From Bacteroidales bacterium (lineage in GTDB: Bacteria > Bacteroidota > Bacteroidia > Bacteroidales > JAAYJT01), in assembly GCA_012522795.1 (NCBI GenBank), contig JAAYJT010000006.1, positions 1 through 50,779 on the forward strand: DNA of 50,779 nt, in the 5' to 3' direction. A program made the position numbers and the translations under genes. Positions 10,549-19,764 of the stretch are shown here, in pieces. How positions within the stretch are numbered: position 1 is the stretch's first letter; every line of letters starts with the position of its first letter. A model generated the notes under the pieces. That model was not told the origin of the DNA. It did not search any database and was given only the letters and a program-made list of their open reading frames with translations.

Positions 10549-10766
10549 TTTTATTGTTTAATTTGCTTACCAGCAGGTTCAAATAAAGGCTTCAAAATAT
10601 TTTTTTTTAAAGAACTCATAAACCTGAAGTCAAATTGTTAATTATCATTCGCCAAAATTACTAAGCTAATCAATACAACAAGATAATATTAAAAAATTTA
10701 ACCAAATATGTGGTTTAGGAACAAATAATCATGATTTTGTTAATTCAGCCCTGACAGTAACAAAAA

Positions 10767-10803
10767 AATCACCTCCGGCTTTGCTATCCAAAACCGGAGG
10801 TGG
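10767..10803 (-). terminator. Rho-independent terminator of the hyd1 operon
   Basis: CACCTCCGG at 10771-10779 and CCGGAGGTG at 10795-10803 form a perfect 9-bp GC-rich stem with a 15-base loop. Reading on the minus strand the stem is followed by ATTTTTTTG. It lies 30 bp past the stop of hydA1. Confidence 0.85.
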
Positions 10804-10832
10804 TCAGAGTTAATTATATGGTAACCCAACTA

Positions 10833-12626
10833 CTAATACCTTTTTCTTGGCTTGTAGTGAGTATGCAGCAGATCATGAGCTTTATGGCTATTAGCCTCTC
10901 CAAGGAATTCCTTGTAAAGACGTACTACTTCAGGATTATCATGCGACTTACGTAAAGGCATGCCTTCGTCCTCAGCATAAATTGCTTCGGCACGTTTCTT
11001 CCTGATCTCCAATGATGTTGGAATAGGCTGCCCACCACCTCCAAGGCATCCACCCGGACATCCCATAACTTCAATAAAATGGTAATTAGCCTCGCCTGAC
11101 TGTACTTTTTCCATAAGAATTTTGGCATTTGCCAATCCATGGGCGACAGCTACATTTAGATCAACACCTTCAAGAAAACTCCACTCGGGCTTTACATTCT
11201 TAATTTTAATTGTAGCTTCCCTAACACCTTCCATACCACGAACCGGAGTAATATTCAGATTAGTAAAAGGTACTTCGTTACCTGTAACAATTTCATAGGC
11301 AGTGCGTAATGCAGCTTCCATAACACCACCGGTAGCACCAAAAATTACAGCTGCTCCGGTTGATTCACCAAGAATGCTGTCATATTTTTCATCTTCAAGT
11401 TTTTCAAAATCAATGCCAGCCTGACGTATCATCATTGCCAATTCGCGTGTAGTAAGGATATAATCCACATCCTGATAACCACTGTCACGCATTTCAGGGC
11501 GATTTGCTTCAAATTTCTTGGCAGTACATGGCATGATGGAAACCACAACCATATCCTGAGCCTTAATGTTAATCTTATCAGCATAATATGTTTTAGACAA
11601 AGCTCCAAACATCTGCTGTGGTGACTTACAGCTCGATAGATTATTTAACAAATCAGGAAAGATATGTTCCTGGAATTTAATCCATGCCGGCGAACAGGAA
11701 GTCATGAGAGGCAGCGCTATATTTTCATCGTTATCTACCAGAGCTCTCTTCAGGCGTGTGAGTAATTCAGTACCTTCCTCAATAATTGTAAGATCAGCAG
11801 CAAAGTCAGTGTCAAGAACTTTACTAAAACCAATTTTCTTTAAAGCTGATACAAGTTTTCCTGTTACCCTTAAACCAGGATCAAAGCCAAGGTCTTCGGC
11901 AAGAGCAACTCGAATGGCCGGTGCAGTTTCAACAACAACAAATTTATTGGGATCATAGATAGCATCCCATACTTCATCAATATAACTACGTTCAGTGAGA
12001 GCACCCGTTGGACAACGATTTACGCATTGTCCGCAATTTGTACAAACCACTTCATTCAATGGTTTACCAAGGAAGGTAGATATCTTCTGCTGATCTCCCT
12101 TATTTATCACTGCCAACGCACTCACAGCCTGCAAATCAGTACATGTACGAACACAACGCTGGCAACGGATACATTTGCTATCATCCTTAACGATTGAAGG
12201 TGAACTTATATCCTGAATTTTATCCTTTGGCTTCACAAGATCAAGAAAAACATGATCGCCAATACGATATTCGCTTGAAAGGGTCTGTAGCTCACAATTA
12301 CCATTCTTAAAGCATTTTGTACAGTCCGAATTGTGTTCTGACAACAGTAACTCAATAATGTGCTTACGTGATGTTCTTACCTTTTCGCTATTTGTAAACA
12401 CTTCCATTCCTTCAGAAACAGGAGTGGCACAAGCTGCTGCAAGTAATTTTGCTCCTTTTACTTCAACCACACAAACACGGCAATTTCCAGCCACATTTAA
12501 ATCGGGGTGGTCGCAAAGAGTAGGGATACGAAAATTGATCCTACTGGCAGCTTCCAGAATAGTTGTACCTTCTTCAACTGAAACCGGTATATTGTTTATC
12601 TTTAGATTAACCAGATACTTACTCAT
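10833..12626 (-). CDS. hydA: [FeFe]-hydrogenase catalytic subunit HydA1 (HndD-like, group A3)
   Basis: This 597-residue protein carries the H-cluster. Domain order: plant-type [2Fe-2S] (C38, C49, C52, C66), His-Cys3 [4Fe-4S] (H98, C102, C105, C111), two [4Fe-4S] ferredoxin clusters (C152/155/158/162; C195/198/201/205), then the H-domain with L1 TSCSPAW (C311, S312), L2 MPCTAKKFE (C367) and L3 EVMGCPGGCLGGGGQP (about 521 and 525), ending with the small-subunit-like tail. L1 has Ser where the second Cys of TSCCP stands in HydA2, and an extra Cys occurs in SSCKSPQQ (C333). Last gene of the hydCBA operon, 21 bp after hydB1. Confidence 0.95.
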   Translation of the reverse strand: MSKYLVNLKINNIPVSVEEGTTILEAASRINFRIPTLCDHPDLNVAGNCRVCVVEVKGAKLLAAACATPVSEGMEVFTNSEKVRTSRKHIIELLLSEHNSDCTKCFKNGNCELQTLSSEYRIGDHVFLDLVKPKDKIQDISSPSIVKDDSKCIRCQRCVRTCTDLQAVSALAVINKGDQQKISTFLGKPLNEVVCTNCGQCVNRCPTGALTERSYIDEVWDAIYDPNKFVVVETAPAIRVALAEDLGFDPGLRVTGKLVSALKKIGFSKVLDTDFAADLTIIEEGTELLTRLKRALVDNDENIALPLMTSCSPAWIKFQEHIFPDLLNNLSSCKSPQQMFGALSKTYYADKINIKAQDMVVVSIMPCTAKKFEANRPEMRDSGYQDVDYILTTRELAMMIRQAGIDFEKLEDEKYDSILGESTGAAVIFGATGGVMEAALRTAYEIVTGNEVPFTNLNITPVRGMEGVREATIKIKNVKPEWSFLEGVDLNVAVAHGLANAKILMEKVQSGEANYHFIEVMGCPGGCLGGGGQPIPTSLEIRKKRAEAIYAEDEGMPLRKSHDNPEVVRLYKEFLGEANSHKAHDLLHTHYKPRKRY

Positions 12627-12647
12627 AATTTTATTCTTTTAAGTTTT

Positions 12648-13814
12648 TTAGTAAATAATTTCTTCCCTGAAGTTATCGACAATAGAATTAAAAGGATTAC
12701 CAACCGATTGTCCTAAACCACACTTTGCAGCAATACGCATGGTAGTGGTGAGTTTTTTCAGATCATCAAGGTACGATGGTGGTTTTTCACCTCTTTTTAC
12801 AGCTTCAATTCCTTTTAATAACTGCTGACAACCAACACGGCAGGGAGTACACTGTCCGCATGATTCCTCAGTAAAGAATTCCAGATAGTCATGCAGCACA
12901 TTGTACATAGAACGCGTACTATTGAAAATCATCATTGAACCACCGGTGGGAATTCCTTCAAAACCAATGATTGTGTCATTGAACTTTTTACGCGGCACAC
13001 AATGCCCTGATGCACCTCCTACCTGAACAGCCTTGGCATCGCCATCAGCAAATTCATCAACAAATTGATTCAATGGCATACCAAGTTCCAGTTCATAGAT
13101 TCCTGGTATAGGAGTGTCGCCTGAAACTGAGAAAACCTTTGACCCGCGGGAGTCTTTGGTTCCAAGTTCTTTAAATTTCTGAACGCCCAATCTCGAAATC
13201 ATGGTAACATATACCAATGTTTCAACATTATTAATTACTGTGGGTTTTTTATTATAGCCTGCAACAGTAGGATAAGGAGGTTTATTTCTTGGCTCCCCTC
13301 TATATCCCTCCATTGATTCAAACAAAGCACTTTCTTCACCGCAAACATAAGCACCACTACCAGAACGGATAGCTATCTGAAAATCGAGATTCCTGTCTTT
13401 TAAGTGTTTATTAAAATTATCAAGCTTTTTCTGAAGACCTTTAACTAAGAAATTATATTCACCACGAATATAAATATAGCCTTCTTTGGCACCTACTACA
13501 TAACCACAAATTGCCATTCCTATAAAGACTTTCTCAGGCACCTTGTCAAGTATTTCACGATCTTTAAAAGTACCCGGTTCTCCTTCGTCAGCGTTACAGA
13601 TAACATATTTAACATCGCTATCTTCATTTTTGGTGAATTTCCATTTCAATCCTGTAAGAAATCCTGCACCACCTCTTCCTTTTAAGCCTGAATCAATAAG
13701 ATCCAGAATAATATCATCGGCAGGTTGTGCCAGCGCTTTATCCAATATATCAAGAAGATTACAATCTTCATCCATTTGGAATATTATATCTACTTTTTTA
13801 ATTTGCTTGTCCAT
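12648..13814 (-). CDS. hydB: NADH-binding flavoprotein subunit HydB1 (short NuoF-like)
   Basis: This 388-residue subunit binds FMN and NAD(H) and passes electrons to HydA1. It shows the glycine-rich NADH/FMN motifs GRGGAGFLTGLKW and CNADEGEPGTFKDRE, the GAYVCGEESAL segment, and the C-terminal [4Fe-4S] set ESCGQCTPCRVG (C319, C322, C325) with C365. It lacks both the N-terminal thioredoxin-like [2Fe-2S] domain and the C-terminal double [4Fe-4S] domain found in the 597-residue HydB of the second operon. Short HydB proteins are known from NADH-dependent, ferredoxin-independent hydrogenases such as Syntrophomonas wolfei Hyd1ABC (from memory), so Hyd1 may be non-bifurcating. Confidence 0.93.
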   Translation of the reverse strand: MDKQIKKVDIIFQMDEDCNLLDILDKALAQPADDIILDLIDSGLKGRGGAGFLTGLKWKFTKNEDSDVKYVICNADEGEPGTFKDREILDKVPEKVFIGMAICGYVVGAKEGYIYIRGEYNFLVKGLQKKLDNFNKHLKDRNLDFQIAIRSGSGAYVCGEESALFESMEGYRGEPRNKPPYPTVAGYNKKPTVINNVETLVYVTMISRLGVQKFKELGTKDSRGSKVFSVSGDTPIPGIYELELGMPLNQFVDEFADGDAKAVQVGGASGHCVPRKKFNDTIIGFEGIPTGGSMMIFNSTRSMYNVLHDYLEFFTEESCGQCTPCRVGCQQLLKGIEAVKRGEKPPSYLDDLKKLTTTMRIAAKCGLGQSVGNPFNSIVDNFREEIIY

Positions 13815-13845
13815 CTTAGGTTAATTTTAAGTTATTAATTTGTTA

Positions 13846-14310
13846 CTATTTTCTGGAATATTCTTCTATAACCTCTATGGCTTTCTGCGGGGTTAATTCG
13901 GTATATACTTCATCATTTACAAGCATAACAGGCCCTTTATGACACCATCCAAGGCAATTTACTGTAAGAAGTGTGAACATTTTGTCATGTGTGGTCTCTC
14001 CTGCTTTGATCTTCAGCATATTTTCAAGTGCCAGCAACACTTCATCCTTACCTTTCATATGACAGGTAATTGTTTTACAAATCCTAATAATATTTTTTCC
14101 ACGCGGAATAGTATCAAGGAAAGTGTAAAATGAAGCAGTACCATAAACATCAGCGGCAGAGAGATCTAGCTCTCTGGCTACGGCGATCATAGCATCTTCA
14201 GAAAGGTATCGTTCTTCCTGAACAACACCTTGTAAAACAGCCATTAAGCTGTTACGAGTTTTTCCATGCTTTCTGACAAGCTTTTGGACTAATTGATCAG
14301 TTTTCGACAT
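13846..14310 (-). CDS. hydC: NuoE-like [2Fe-2S] subunit HydC1
   Basis: This 154-residue thioredoxin-fold ferredoxin is the first gene of the hyd1 operon. The [2Fe-2S] ligands CKTITC (C78, C83) and CLGWC (C119, C123) match the NuoE pattern C-x4-C...C-x3-C, after the helical bundle with VYGTASFYTFL. A GGAGG ribosome site (14319-14315 on the minus strand) sits four bases before the ATG, unusual for this window. Two Rex-like operators lie upstream. Confidence 0.94.
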   Translation of the reverse strand: MSKTDQLVQKLVRKHGKTRNSLMAVLQGVVQEERYLSEDAMIAVARELDLSAADVYGTASFYTFLDTIPRGKNIIRICKTITCHMKGKDEVLLALENMLKIKAGETTHDKMFTLLTVNCLGWCHKGPVMLVNDEVYTELTPQKAIEVIEEYSRK

Positions 14311-14361
14311 TTATCCTCCGTAATTAATTTAAACTATTGAAACATAATGGGTTATCAACTT

Positions 14362-14383
14362 CATTGTTAGTGTACTAACAATG
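14362..14383. promoter_or_regulatory. Rex-like operator S1, downstream of the hyd1 -7 element
   Basis: A palindrome with 10-bp arms, CATTGTTAGT and ACTAACAATG, around GT. Its core TTGTTA-GTGTAC-TAACAA (14364-14381) fits the 18-bp Rex pattern TTGTTA-N6-TAACAA known from clostridia. It covers the expected transcription start, a position typical for repression. The regulator is inferred from the motif and from the NADH-linked target. Confidence 0.65.
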
Positions 14384-14388
14384 AGAGA

Positions 14389-14396
14389 CAAAAGTA
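14389..14396 (-). promoter_or_regulatory. Candidate -7 element of the hyd1 operon
   Basis: On the minus strand TACTTTTG fits TAnnTTTG. It lies exactly between the two Rex-like operators, 78 bp upstream of the hydC1 start. The -33 region is overlapped by operator S2 and has no clean TTTG. Confidence 0.5.
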
Positions 14397-14406
14397 AGTA
14401 ATTCAT

Positions 14407-14424
14407 TTGTTATATAATTAACAA
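14407..14424. promoter_or_regulatory. Rex-like operator S2, over the hyd1 -33 region
   Basis: TTGTTA-TATAAT-TAACAA is a perfect match to the TTGTTA-N6-TAACAA pattern. Its centre is 43 bp (about four helical turns) from the centre of S1, so two dimers could sit on the same DNA face on either side of the promoter. Confidence 0.65.
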
Positions 14425-14634
14425 TATCGCATTATTTTTAGTCAAATATGATATTTAGAATTAATCTAAATATATAAAACTCTGGAAGTAGTTAAATAAC
14501 AGCATCTTACAATGATATTTAATAAGCATTAAAATTAAATAAATTATGATGAAATCCTTATTTTCATAATAATATCTAAATGGATCAAACGAAGCCAAAA
14601 AACATATCCCTAACTACAATTCTCAATATTTATA

Positions 14635-14642
14635 TAACTTTG
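14635..14642 (+). promoter_or_regulatory. Candidate -7 promoter element for enolase
   Basis: TAACTTTG fits TAnnTTTG, 73 bp before the eno start. No good -33 box is visible. The remaining part of the 405-bp hydC1-eno gap holds the hyd1 control region and AT-rich sequence only. Confidence 0.4.
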
Positions 14643-14685
14643 CGCACCAAATGAAAATGAGGCGAGGATTTTTATTTTGAATTAA

Positions 14686-15996
<1,311 letters not shown>

Positions 15997-16059
15997 AATC
16001 AGTGGATAGATATCTACAGAATACTATCCGATTCCAATTAAAAACATAATTAATATTAG

Positions 16060-16097
16060 AAAGGAATACTAAAGCCTGACTTTTGTATTCCTTTTTT
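16060..16097 (+). terminator. Rho-independent terminator of eno
   Basis: AAAGGAATAC at 16060-16069 pairs with GTATTCCTTT at 16085-16094, a 10-bp stem with a 15-base loop, running into TTTTTT. It lies 63 bp past the eno stop. Confidence 0.8.
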
Positions 16098-16116
16098 CAT
16101 TGCCCCCTTTTTCGCA

Positions 16117-16210
16117 GCCTAAAGCCAGCGACAATTAATTGTTGCATCATTGCAAAAGTAAAAGGGAATTAACTAAAATTCATAAATAGGAATCGGCTTT
16201 AGCCTATTTA
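16117..16210. repeat. Dispersed CTAAAGCC-type intergenic repeat, copy A
   Basis: The stretch starts GCCTAAAGCCAGCGACAATT (16117-16136) and ends with an inverted half containing ATAGGAATCGGCTTTAGCC (16186-16204). Both halves resemble copies near 38.8 kb and 50.5 kb. No coding capacity is seen. Confidence 0.6.
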
Positions 16211-16311
16211 CCAAATAATTCCAAATAATTTGTTCAGCTTCTGAAAATTTTTCTTAACTACTAAAATCAGGCTTTCCGAAATAGTCTGTTACTCAGTTTT
16301 CAACAGACTTA

Positions 16312-16346
16312 CTGTTATTTTATTAACAATGTGAAAAAATTAACAA
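16312..16346. promoter_or_regulatory. Paired Rex-like operators S3 and S4 upstream of the hyd2 promoter
   Basis: S3 is CTGTTA-TTTTAT-TAACAA (16312-16329) and S4 is ATGTGA-AAAAAT-TAACAA (16329-16346). Each differs by one base from TTGTTA/TTGTGA-N6-TAACAA. They abut, 17 bp apart, and end 7 bp before the -33 box. They lie upstream of the promoter, unlike S1, so the regulatory effect may differ. Confidence 0.5.
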
Positions 16347-16353
16347 TAAATCC

Positions 16354-16384
16354 TTTGCCAGTAACTTTTAAGTAGCTATCTTTG
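16354..16384 (+). promoter_or_regulatory. Promoter of the ten-gene signalling/hydrogenase operon
   Basis: TTTG at 16354-16357, a 19-bp spacer and TATCTTTG at 16377-16384 match the Bacteroidota primary sigma consensus TTTG-N19-TAnnTTTG exactly. Transcription should start near 16389, giving a leader of about 50 bases. Confidence 0.75.
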
Positions 16385-16439
16385 CAGCGAAATTTAATAA
16401 AAGGATTTAAGAAACTGGGTTGAGTTAATAAAAACAAAA

Positions 16440-16784
16440 ATGAAGATTCAGAAAATCAATGAGCTTTTAAACGCTGAGGTCGTTTGCGGAGAGATCACCA
16501 ATGATAGTGAAATTGCCTTTGCTTTTGCTTCAGATTTGATGAGCGAAGTACTCACAATTAAAAAGGATGGGATTGTACTTCTTACAGGATTATGCACTAT
16601 TCAGGCTATTCGCACTGCCGAAATGTCTGATATTCACTGCATTATCTTTGTAAGAGGAAAAAAGGTAAGCGAAGAAATGATAGAGCTTGCAAAAGAAAAC
16701 AATATCATACTTCTTAAATGCCAGTACTCAATGTTTAAAACCAGTGGGATTTTATATTCTGAAGGAGTTCAACCGGTTTATTAA
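16440..16784 (+). CDS. DRTGG domain protein 1, first gene of the hydrogenase signalling operon
   Basis: This 114-residue protein is a stand-alone DRTGG-type domain, recognisable by the FASDLMSEVL segment (DLMS motif) and the alternating beta/alpha pattern, including VLLTGLCTIQAIRTAEMSDIHCIIF. DRTGG domains usually accompany CBS pairs or phosphotransacetylase-type enzymes and are thought to bind ligands; the role of the free form is unknown. It has four Cys (16, 52, 67, 94). The next ORF starts at the last base of its stop codon, so the two are coupled. No Shine-Dalgarno site. Confidence 0.8.
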   Translation: MKIQKINELLNAEVVCGEITNDSEIAFAFASDLMSEVLTIKKDGIVLLTGLCTIQAIRTAEMSDIHCIIFVRGKKVSEEMIELAKENNIILLKCQYSMFKTSGILYSEGVQPVY

Positions 16785-17233
16785 TGAAAATTATAATGAT
16801 GGAACCAATGCATCTGCAATACGAACTGGAAGGTGGAAACTTCACTAAAGCGGGATTTGCTTCAAGTGAAATTAAGAAAGTATTGAAACAGCTTAATGTA
16901 GATGCAAAAACCATTAAACGTATTGTGGTATCATCGTACGAAGCAGAAGTTAATATTGTAGCACATGCCTATAGCGGAATTATCAATGCATGGATTGATA
17001 ATGAAAAGATAGTCTTACATTTCAACGATAAAGGACCTGGAATTCCGGATATTGAAATGGCTATGCAGGCAGGATACTCAACTGCTTCGCCGGCAGTTAG
17101 GGAAATGGGATTTGGGGCAGGTATGGGCTTACCAAATATAAAAAATAATGTTGACCTGCTGGAAATAAATAGTGAAGTCAATAAAGGGACCTTAGTTAAA
17201 TTTACAATAGGTTTAACGCCTGAAATGAATTAA
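16784..17233 (+). CDS. RsbW/SpoIIAB-like ATP-binding protein (anti-sigma/serine kinase fold)
   Basis: This 149-residue HATPase-fold protein shows the N box SYEAEVNIVAHAY (N57), G1 box NDKGPGIPD (D82, G84, G86) and G2 box GFGAGMGLPNIK (G109-G115). The compact size and lack of a dimerisation/phosphoacceptor domain fit the anti-sigma factor/serine kinase class rather than sensor histidine kinases. No STAS antagonist or sigma factor lies nearby; the natural partners are the flanking DRTGG protein and Fe-S sensor (inference). It follows DRTGG1 with a one-base overlap and precedes the sensor gene by one base. Confidence 0.85.
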   Translation: MKIIMMEPMHLQYELEGGNFTKAGFASSEIKKVLKQLNVDAKTIKRIVVSSYEAEVNIVAHAYSGIINAWIDNEKIVLHFNDKGPGIPDIEMAMQAGYSTASPAVREMGFGAGMGLPNIKNNVDLLEINSEVNKGTLVKFTIGLTPEMN

Positions 17234-17234
17234 A

Positions 17235-18587
17235 ATGAACAACAAGTTTTTTCATCACGCATTGTACTTCTCCAAAGAAACCTGTATAGGTTGTACACAT
17301 TGCATGAGAGTATGTCCAACCCAGGCAATACGGGTGCGTAATGGAAAAGCCGAACTGCTTCCAAATCGTTGTATTGACTGTGGAGAATGTTACAGGGTAT
17401 GCCCTGTGGATGCTGTTAAGGTTGAGCAGGACGATTTCAACCTTATCTACAATTACAAATACAGGGTAGTGCTTATTCCCGGTGTATTTTTAGGTCAATT
17501 CCCCGAAGACATCAACCAGCAACAGATATACAGCGTACTGATTGAACTTGGATTTACTCATGTATGTGAAGTAGAAACCGGTGCAGAAATCCTTAAAAGC
17601 GTTATGGCTGATTATATTGACGAAAACCTGCATATCAGACCCATGATATCTTCGTTCTGCCCTGCCATAGTTAGACTTATTCAGGTAAAATTCCCTTCGC
17701 TGGTAAACCATTTGATACCTTTAAAACAACCGTTGGACATTGCAGGATTTTATGCTAAACAACTTCTTATAAAACAAGGAGCTGAACAAGATGAAATCGG
17801 TGTGTTTTATATTACACCCTGTGCCGCTAAAATTGCGGCAATCAAAAGTCCGGTGGGCGAAACTCAATCAGTGATTGATGGTGTAATAAATATAGACTTT
17901 GCTTACAATAAAGTACTAACCATTATAAGGCAATCAAAATCAAAAAAGTTTCCTTCAGCTAAAGAATCTAATTTGAGCCCTGAAAGTATTTTATGGGCTT
18001 TAACTACAGGCGAGTCATCAGTAATGAGAGGCAGAAGTCTTGCTATTGATGGCATCAGCAATGTTATTGAATTTCTTGAGCAGCTTGAAAATGAAGAGAT
18101 GAGCAATATTGATTTTCTTGAATTACGTGCATGCGACGAAAGCTGCGCCGGTGGCATATTAACAAGCTCAAATCGTTTCTTTACTTCCGAAAGGTTGAGA
18201 AACAGGGCAAAATCAGTACAACACCCGGCAGAAAGAAACGAAAACGACATTCATAATTTCAGAGAATATTTATCTAAACATTTTAGTATTGAAAAAATCA
18301 AACCTCGTTCAATGCTAAAGCTAGATGAAAATATTGGCAGCGCTCTTGAAAAAATGAAAAAAGTGAATGAGCTGATGGAGATTCTGCCATATGTGGATTG
18401 CGGTATTTGCGGCTCCCCTACATGCCAGTCGCTGGCAGAAGACACTGTTAGAAATGAAACTGAGATAAGTCGTTGTATTTTCATTCAGCGCATTCTTGAA
18501 CAGAAAGGCACTTTTACTAATGAGGAATCAGTAAAAATAATGAAGGAGATCTGGGGTGAAGGGAAACTAGATAAAGACTTGAAATAA
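17235..18587 (+). CDS. H-cluster-type Fe-S sensor protein ([FeFe]-hydrogenase-like, non-catalytic class)
   Basis: This 450-residue protein has two N-terminal [4Fe-4S] motifs (C17/20/23/27 and C46/49/52/56), a hydrogenase large-subunit domain, and a C-terminal DCGICGSPTC...C Fe-S domain (C389, C392, C397, C414). All four H-cluster cysteines can be placed: C142 in L1 (SSFCPAIV), C196 in L2 (TPCAAKIAA), C300 and C304 in L3 (ELRACDESCAGG). The relay Cys before C142 is Phe, the L2 Glu is Ala and the GGGxP end of L3 is lost. This matches the putatively sensory group C/D hydrogenases rather than H2-producing ones, but no PAS or phosphatase domain follows. Output probably passes to the neighbouring ATP-binding proteins. 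Confidence 0.85.
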   Translation: MNNKFFHHALYFSKETCIGCTHCMRVCPTQAIRVRNGKAELLPNRCIDCGECYRVCPVDAVKVEQDDFNLIYNYKYRVVLIPGVFLGQFPEDINQQQIYSVLIELGFTHVCEVETGAEILKSVMADYIDENLHIRPMISSFCPAIVRLIQVKFPSLVNHLIPLKQPLDIAGFYAKQLLIKQGAEQDEIGVFYITPCAAKIAAIKSPVGETQSVIDGVINIDFAYNKVLTIIRQSKSKKFPSAKESNLSPESILWALTTGESSVMRGRSLAIDGISNVIEFLEQLENEEMSNIDFLELRACDESCAGGILTSSNRFFTSERLRNRAKSVQHPAERNENDIHNFREYLSKHFSIEKIKPRSMLKLDENIGSALEKMKKVNELMEILPYVDCGICGSPTCQSLAEDTVRNETEISRCIFIQRILEQKGTFTNEESVKIMKEIWGEGKLDKDLK

Positions 18588-18679
18588 ACTGAGAAAACCA
18601 GATAGAAAATGTAAAATAACGGACAAAACATCATAAAACAGTGAATAACAGCTTAATAAATGAATAATTTAAAGATATA

Positions 18680-19024
18680 ATGAAAAAGCATAAAGTAAGT
18701 GAAATAGTTAAAAACCTTAATCTCAAAGTACTGAGTGGCGGCGAGGGGCTAGATCGTAAAGTATCAGGAGGTTATGTATGCGATCTGTTAAGTGATGTAA
18801 TGGGCAATTCAAAAGAAGGGCAGATATGGGTCACTCTGCAAACACATAAAAATGTTATGGCAATTGCCTCGTTGCGCGATCTTGCCGCTATTTTACTCAT
18901 TAATGGTGTGAACCCTGATGAAGATACAATAGCACAAAGTGAAACTGAGGGTATACCTATTCTTGGAACTGATATGCCGGCATTTGAAATTGCCGGAAAA
19001 TTATATGAACTAATTAACAAATAA
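18680..19024 (+). CDS. DRTGG domain protein 2
   Basis: This 114-residue protein is a second free DRTGG-type domain (GGYVCDLLSDVMGNS; then IWVTLQTHKNVMAIASLRDLAAILL). It is the same length as DRTGG1 but diverged in sequence, so the two probably have distinct partners or ligands. It overlaps the start of the PHP gene by one base (TAATG). It lies 92 bp after the sensor gene, the longest gap in the first half of the operon; I see no terminator in that gap. Confidence 0.8.
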   Translation: MKKHKVSEIVKNLNLKVLSGGEGLDRKVSGGYVCDLLSDVMGNSKEGQIWVTLQTHKNVMAIASLRDLAAILLINGVNPDEDTIAQSETEGIPILGTDMPAFEIAGKLYELINK

Positions 19025-19764
19025 TGAAAACTTTCAGGGCTGATCTGCATATTCATACTGTACTCTCGCCATGTGGAGATCTGGAGATGAGCCCTATAAA
19101 TATTATACAAAAGGCAAAAGAAAAAAAACTGGATATAATAGGCATCACCGACCATAACAGCACCAGAAACAGCCTGCTCACACGAAGGCTTGCAGAAAAG
19201 GAAGGCATTACGGTGTTTTGCGGAGCTGAAGTTACAACAAAAGAAGAGGTGCATTGCCTGGCGTTCTTTGAAACCGATGAAGCAATTGAAGAGTTTCAGC
19301 AATTTCTTGAAAAACAATTACCTCCGGTAAAAAACGATGTAAACCGTTTCGGAGAGCAAATTGTACTTGATGAAGATGAAAATATCATTGATGAGATCCC
19401 CTACCTGCTTATTTCAGGATTACATGCTGGTATTGACAAGGTAGAAGAAATGGTTCATAAATTAAATGGCATCTTCATTCCGGCTCATATTGACAGAGCT
19501 TATTACAGCATACAGAGCCAGTTGGGGTTTGTACCGCCTAATCTTAAAGCCGATGCCTTTGAGATTTCAAGAAATGCAAAACCGGAGGAATTATTGAAAG
19601 AGCTGATGATCAAAGAGGATGCAACTTTTATAAAAAACTCCGATGCTCATTATATTGAAGATGTTGGAAGAACTTATAGTGAGTTTTACATGGAAGAACC
19701 AAGTTTTAAAGAGTTCAGAATGGCACTGGCAGGTATTAACGAACGAAGTGTTAAAATACAATGA
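19024..19764 (+). CDS. PHP domain metal-dependent phosphoesterase
   Basis: This 246-residue protein has a complete set of PHP metal ligands: DLHIHT (H9, H11), GITDHNS (D43, H44), CGAEVTT (E69), EVHCLAF (H77), PAHIDR (H155) and NSDAHY (D207, H209). PHP enzymes hydrolyse phosphoesters such as histidinol phosphate or nucleotides. In this operon it may dephosphorylate a partner protein or a small signalling molecule (inference). It overlaps the next gene by four bases (ATGA). Confidence 0.88.
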   Translation: MKTFRADLHIHTVLSPCGDLEMSPINIIQKAKEKKLDIIGITDHNSTRNSLLTRRLAEKEGITVFCGAEVTTKEEVHCLAFFETDEAIEEFQQFLEKQLPPVKNDVNRFGEQIVLDEDENIIDEIPYLLISGLHAGIDKVEEMVHKLNGIFIPAHIDRAYYSIQSQLGFVPPNLKADAFEISRNAKPEELLKELMIKEDATFIKNSDAHYIEDVGRTYSEFYMEEPSFKEFRMALAGINERSVKIQ

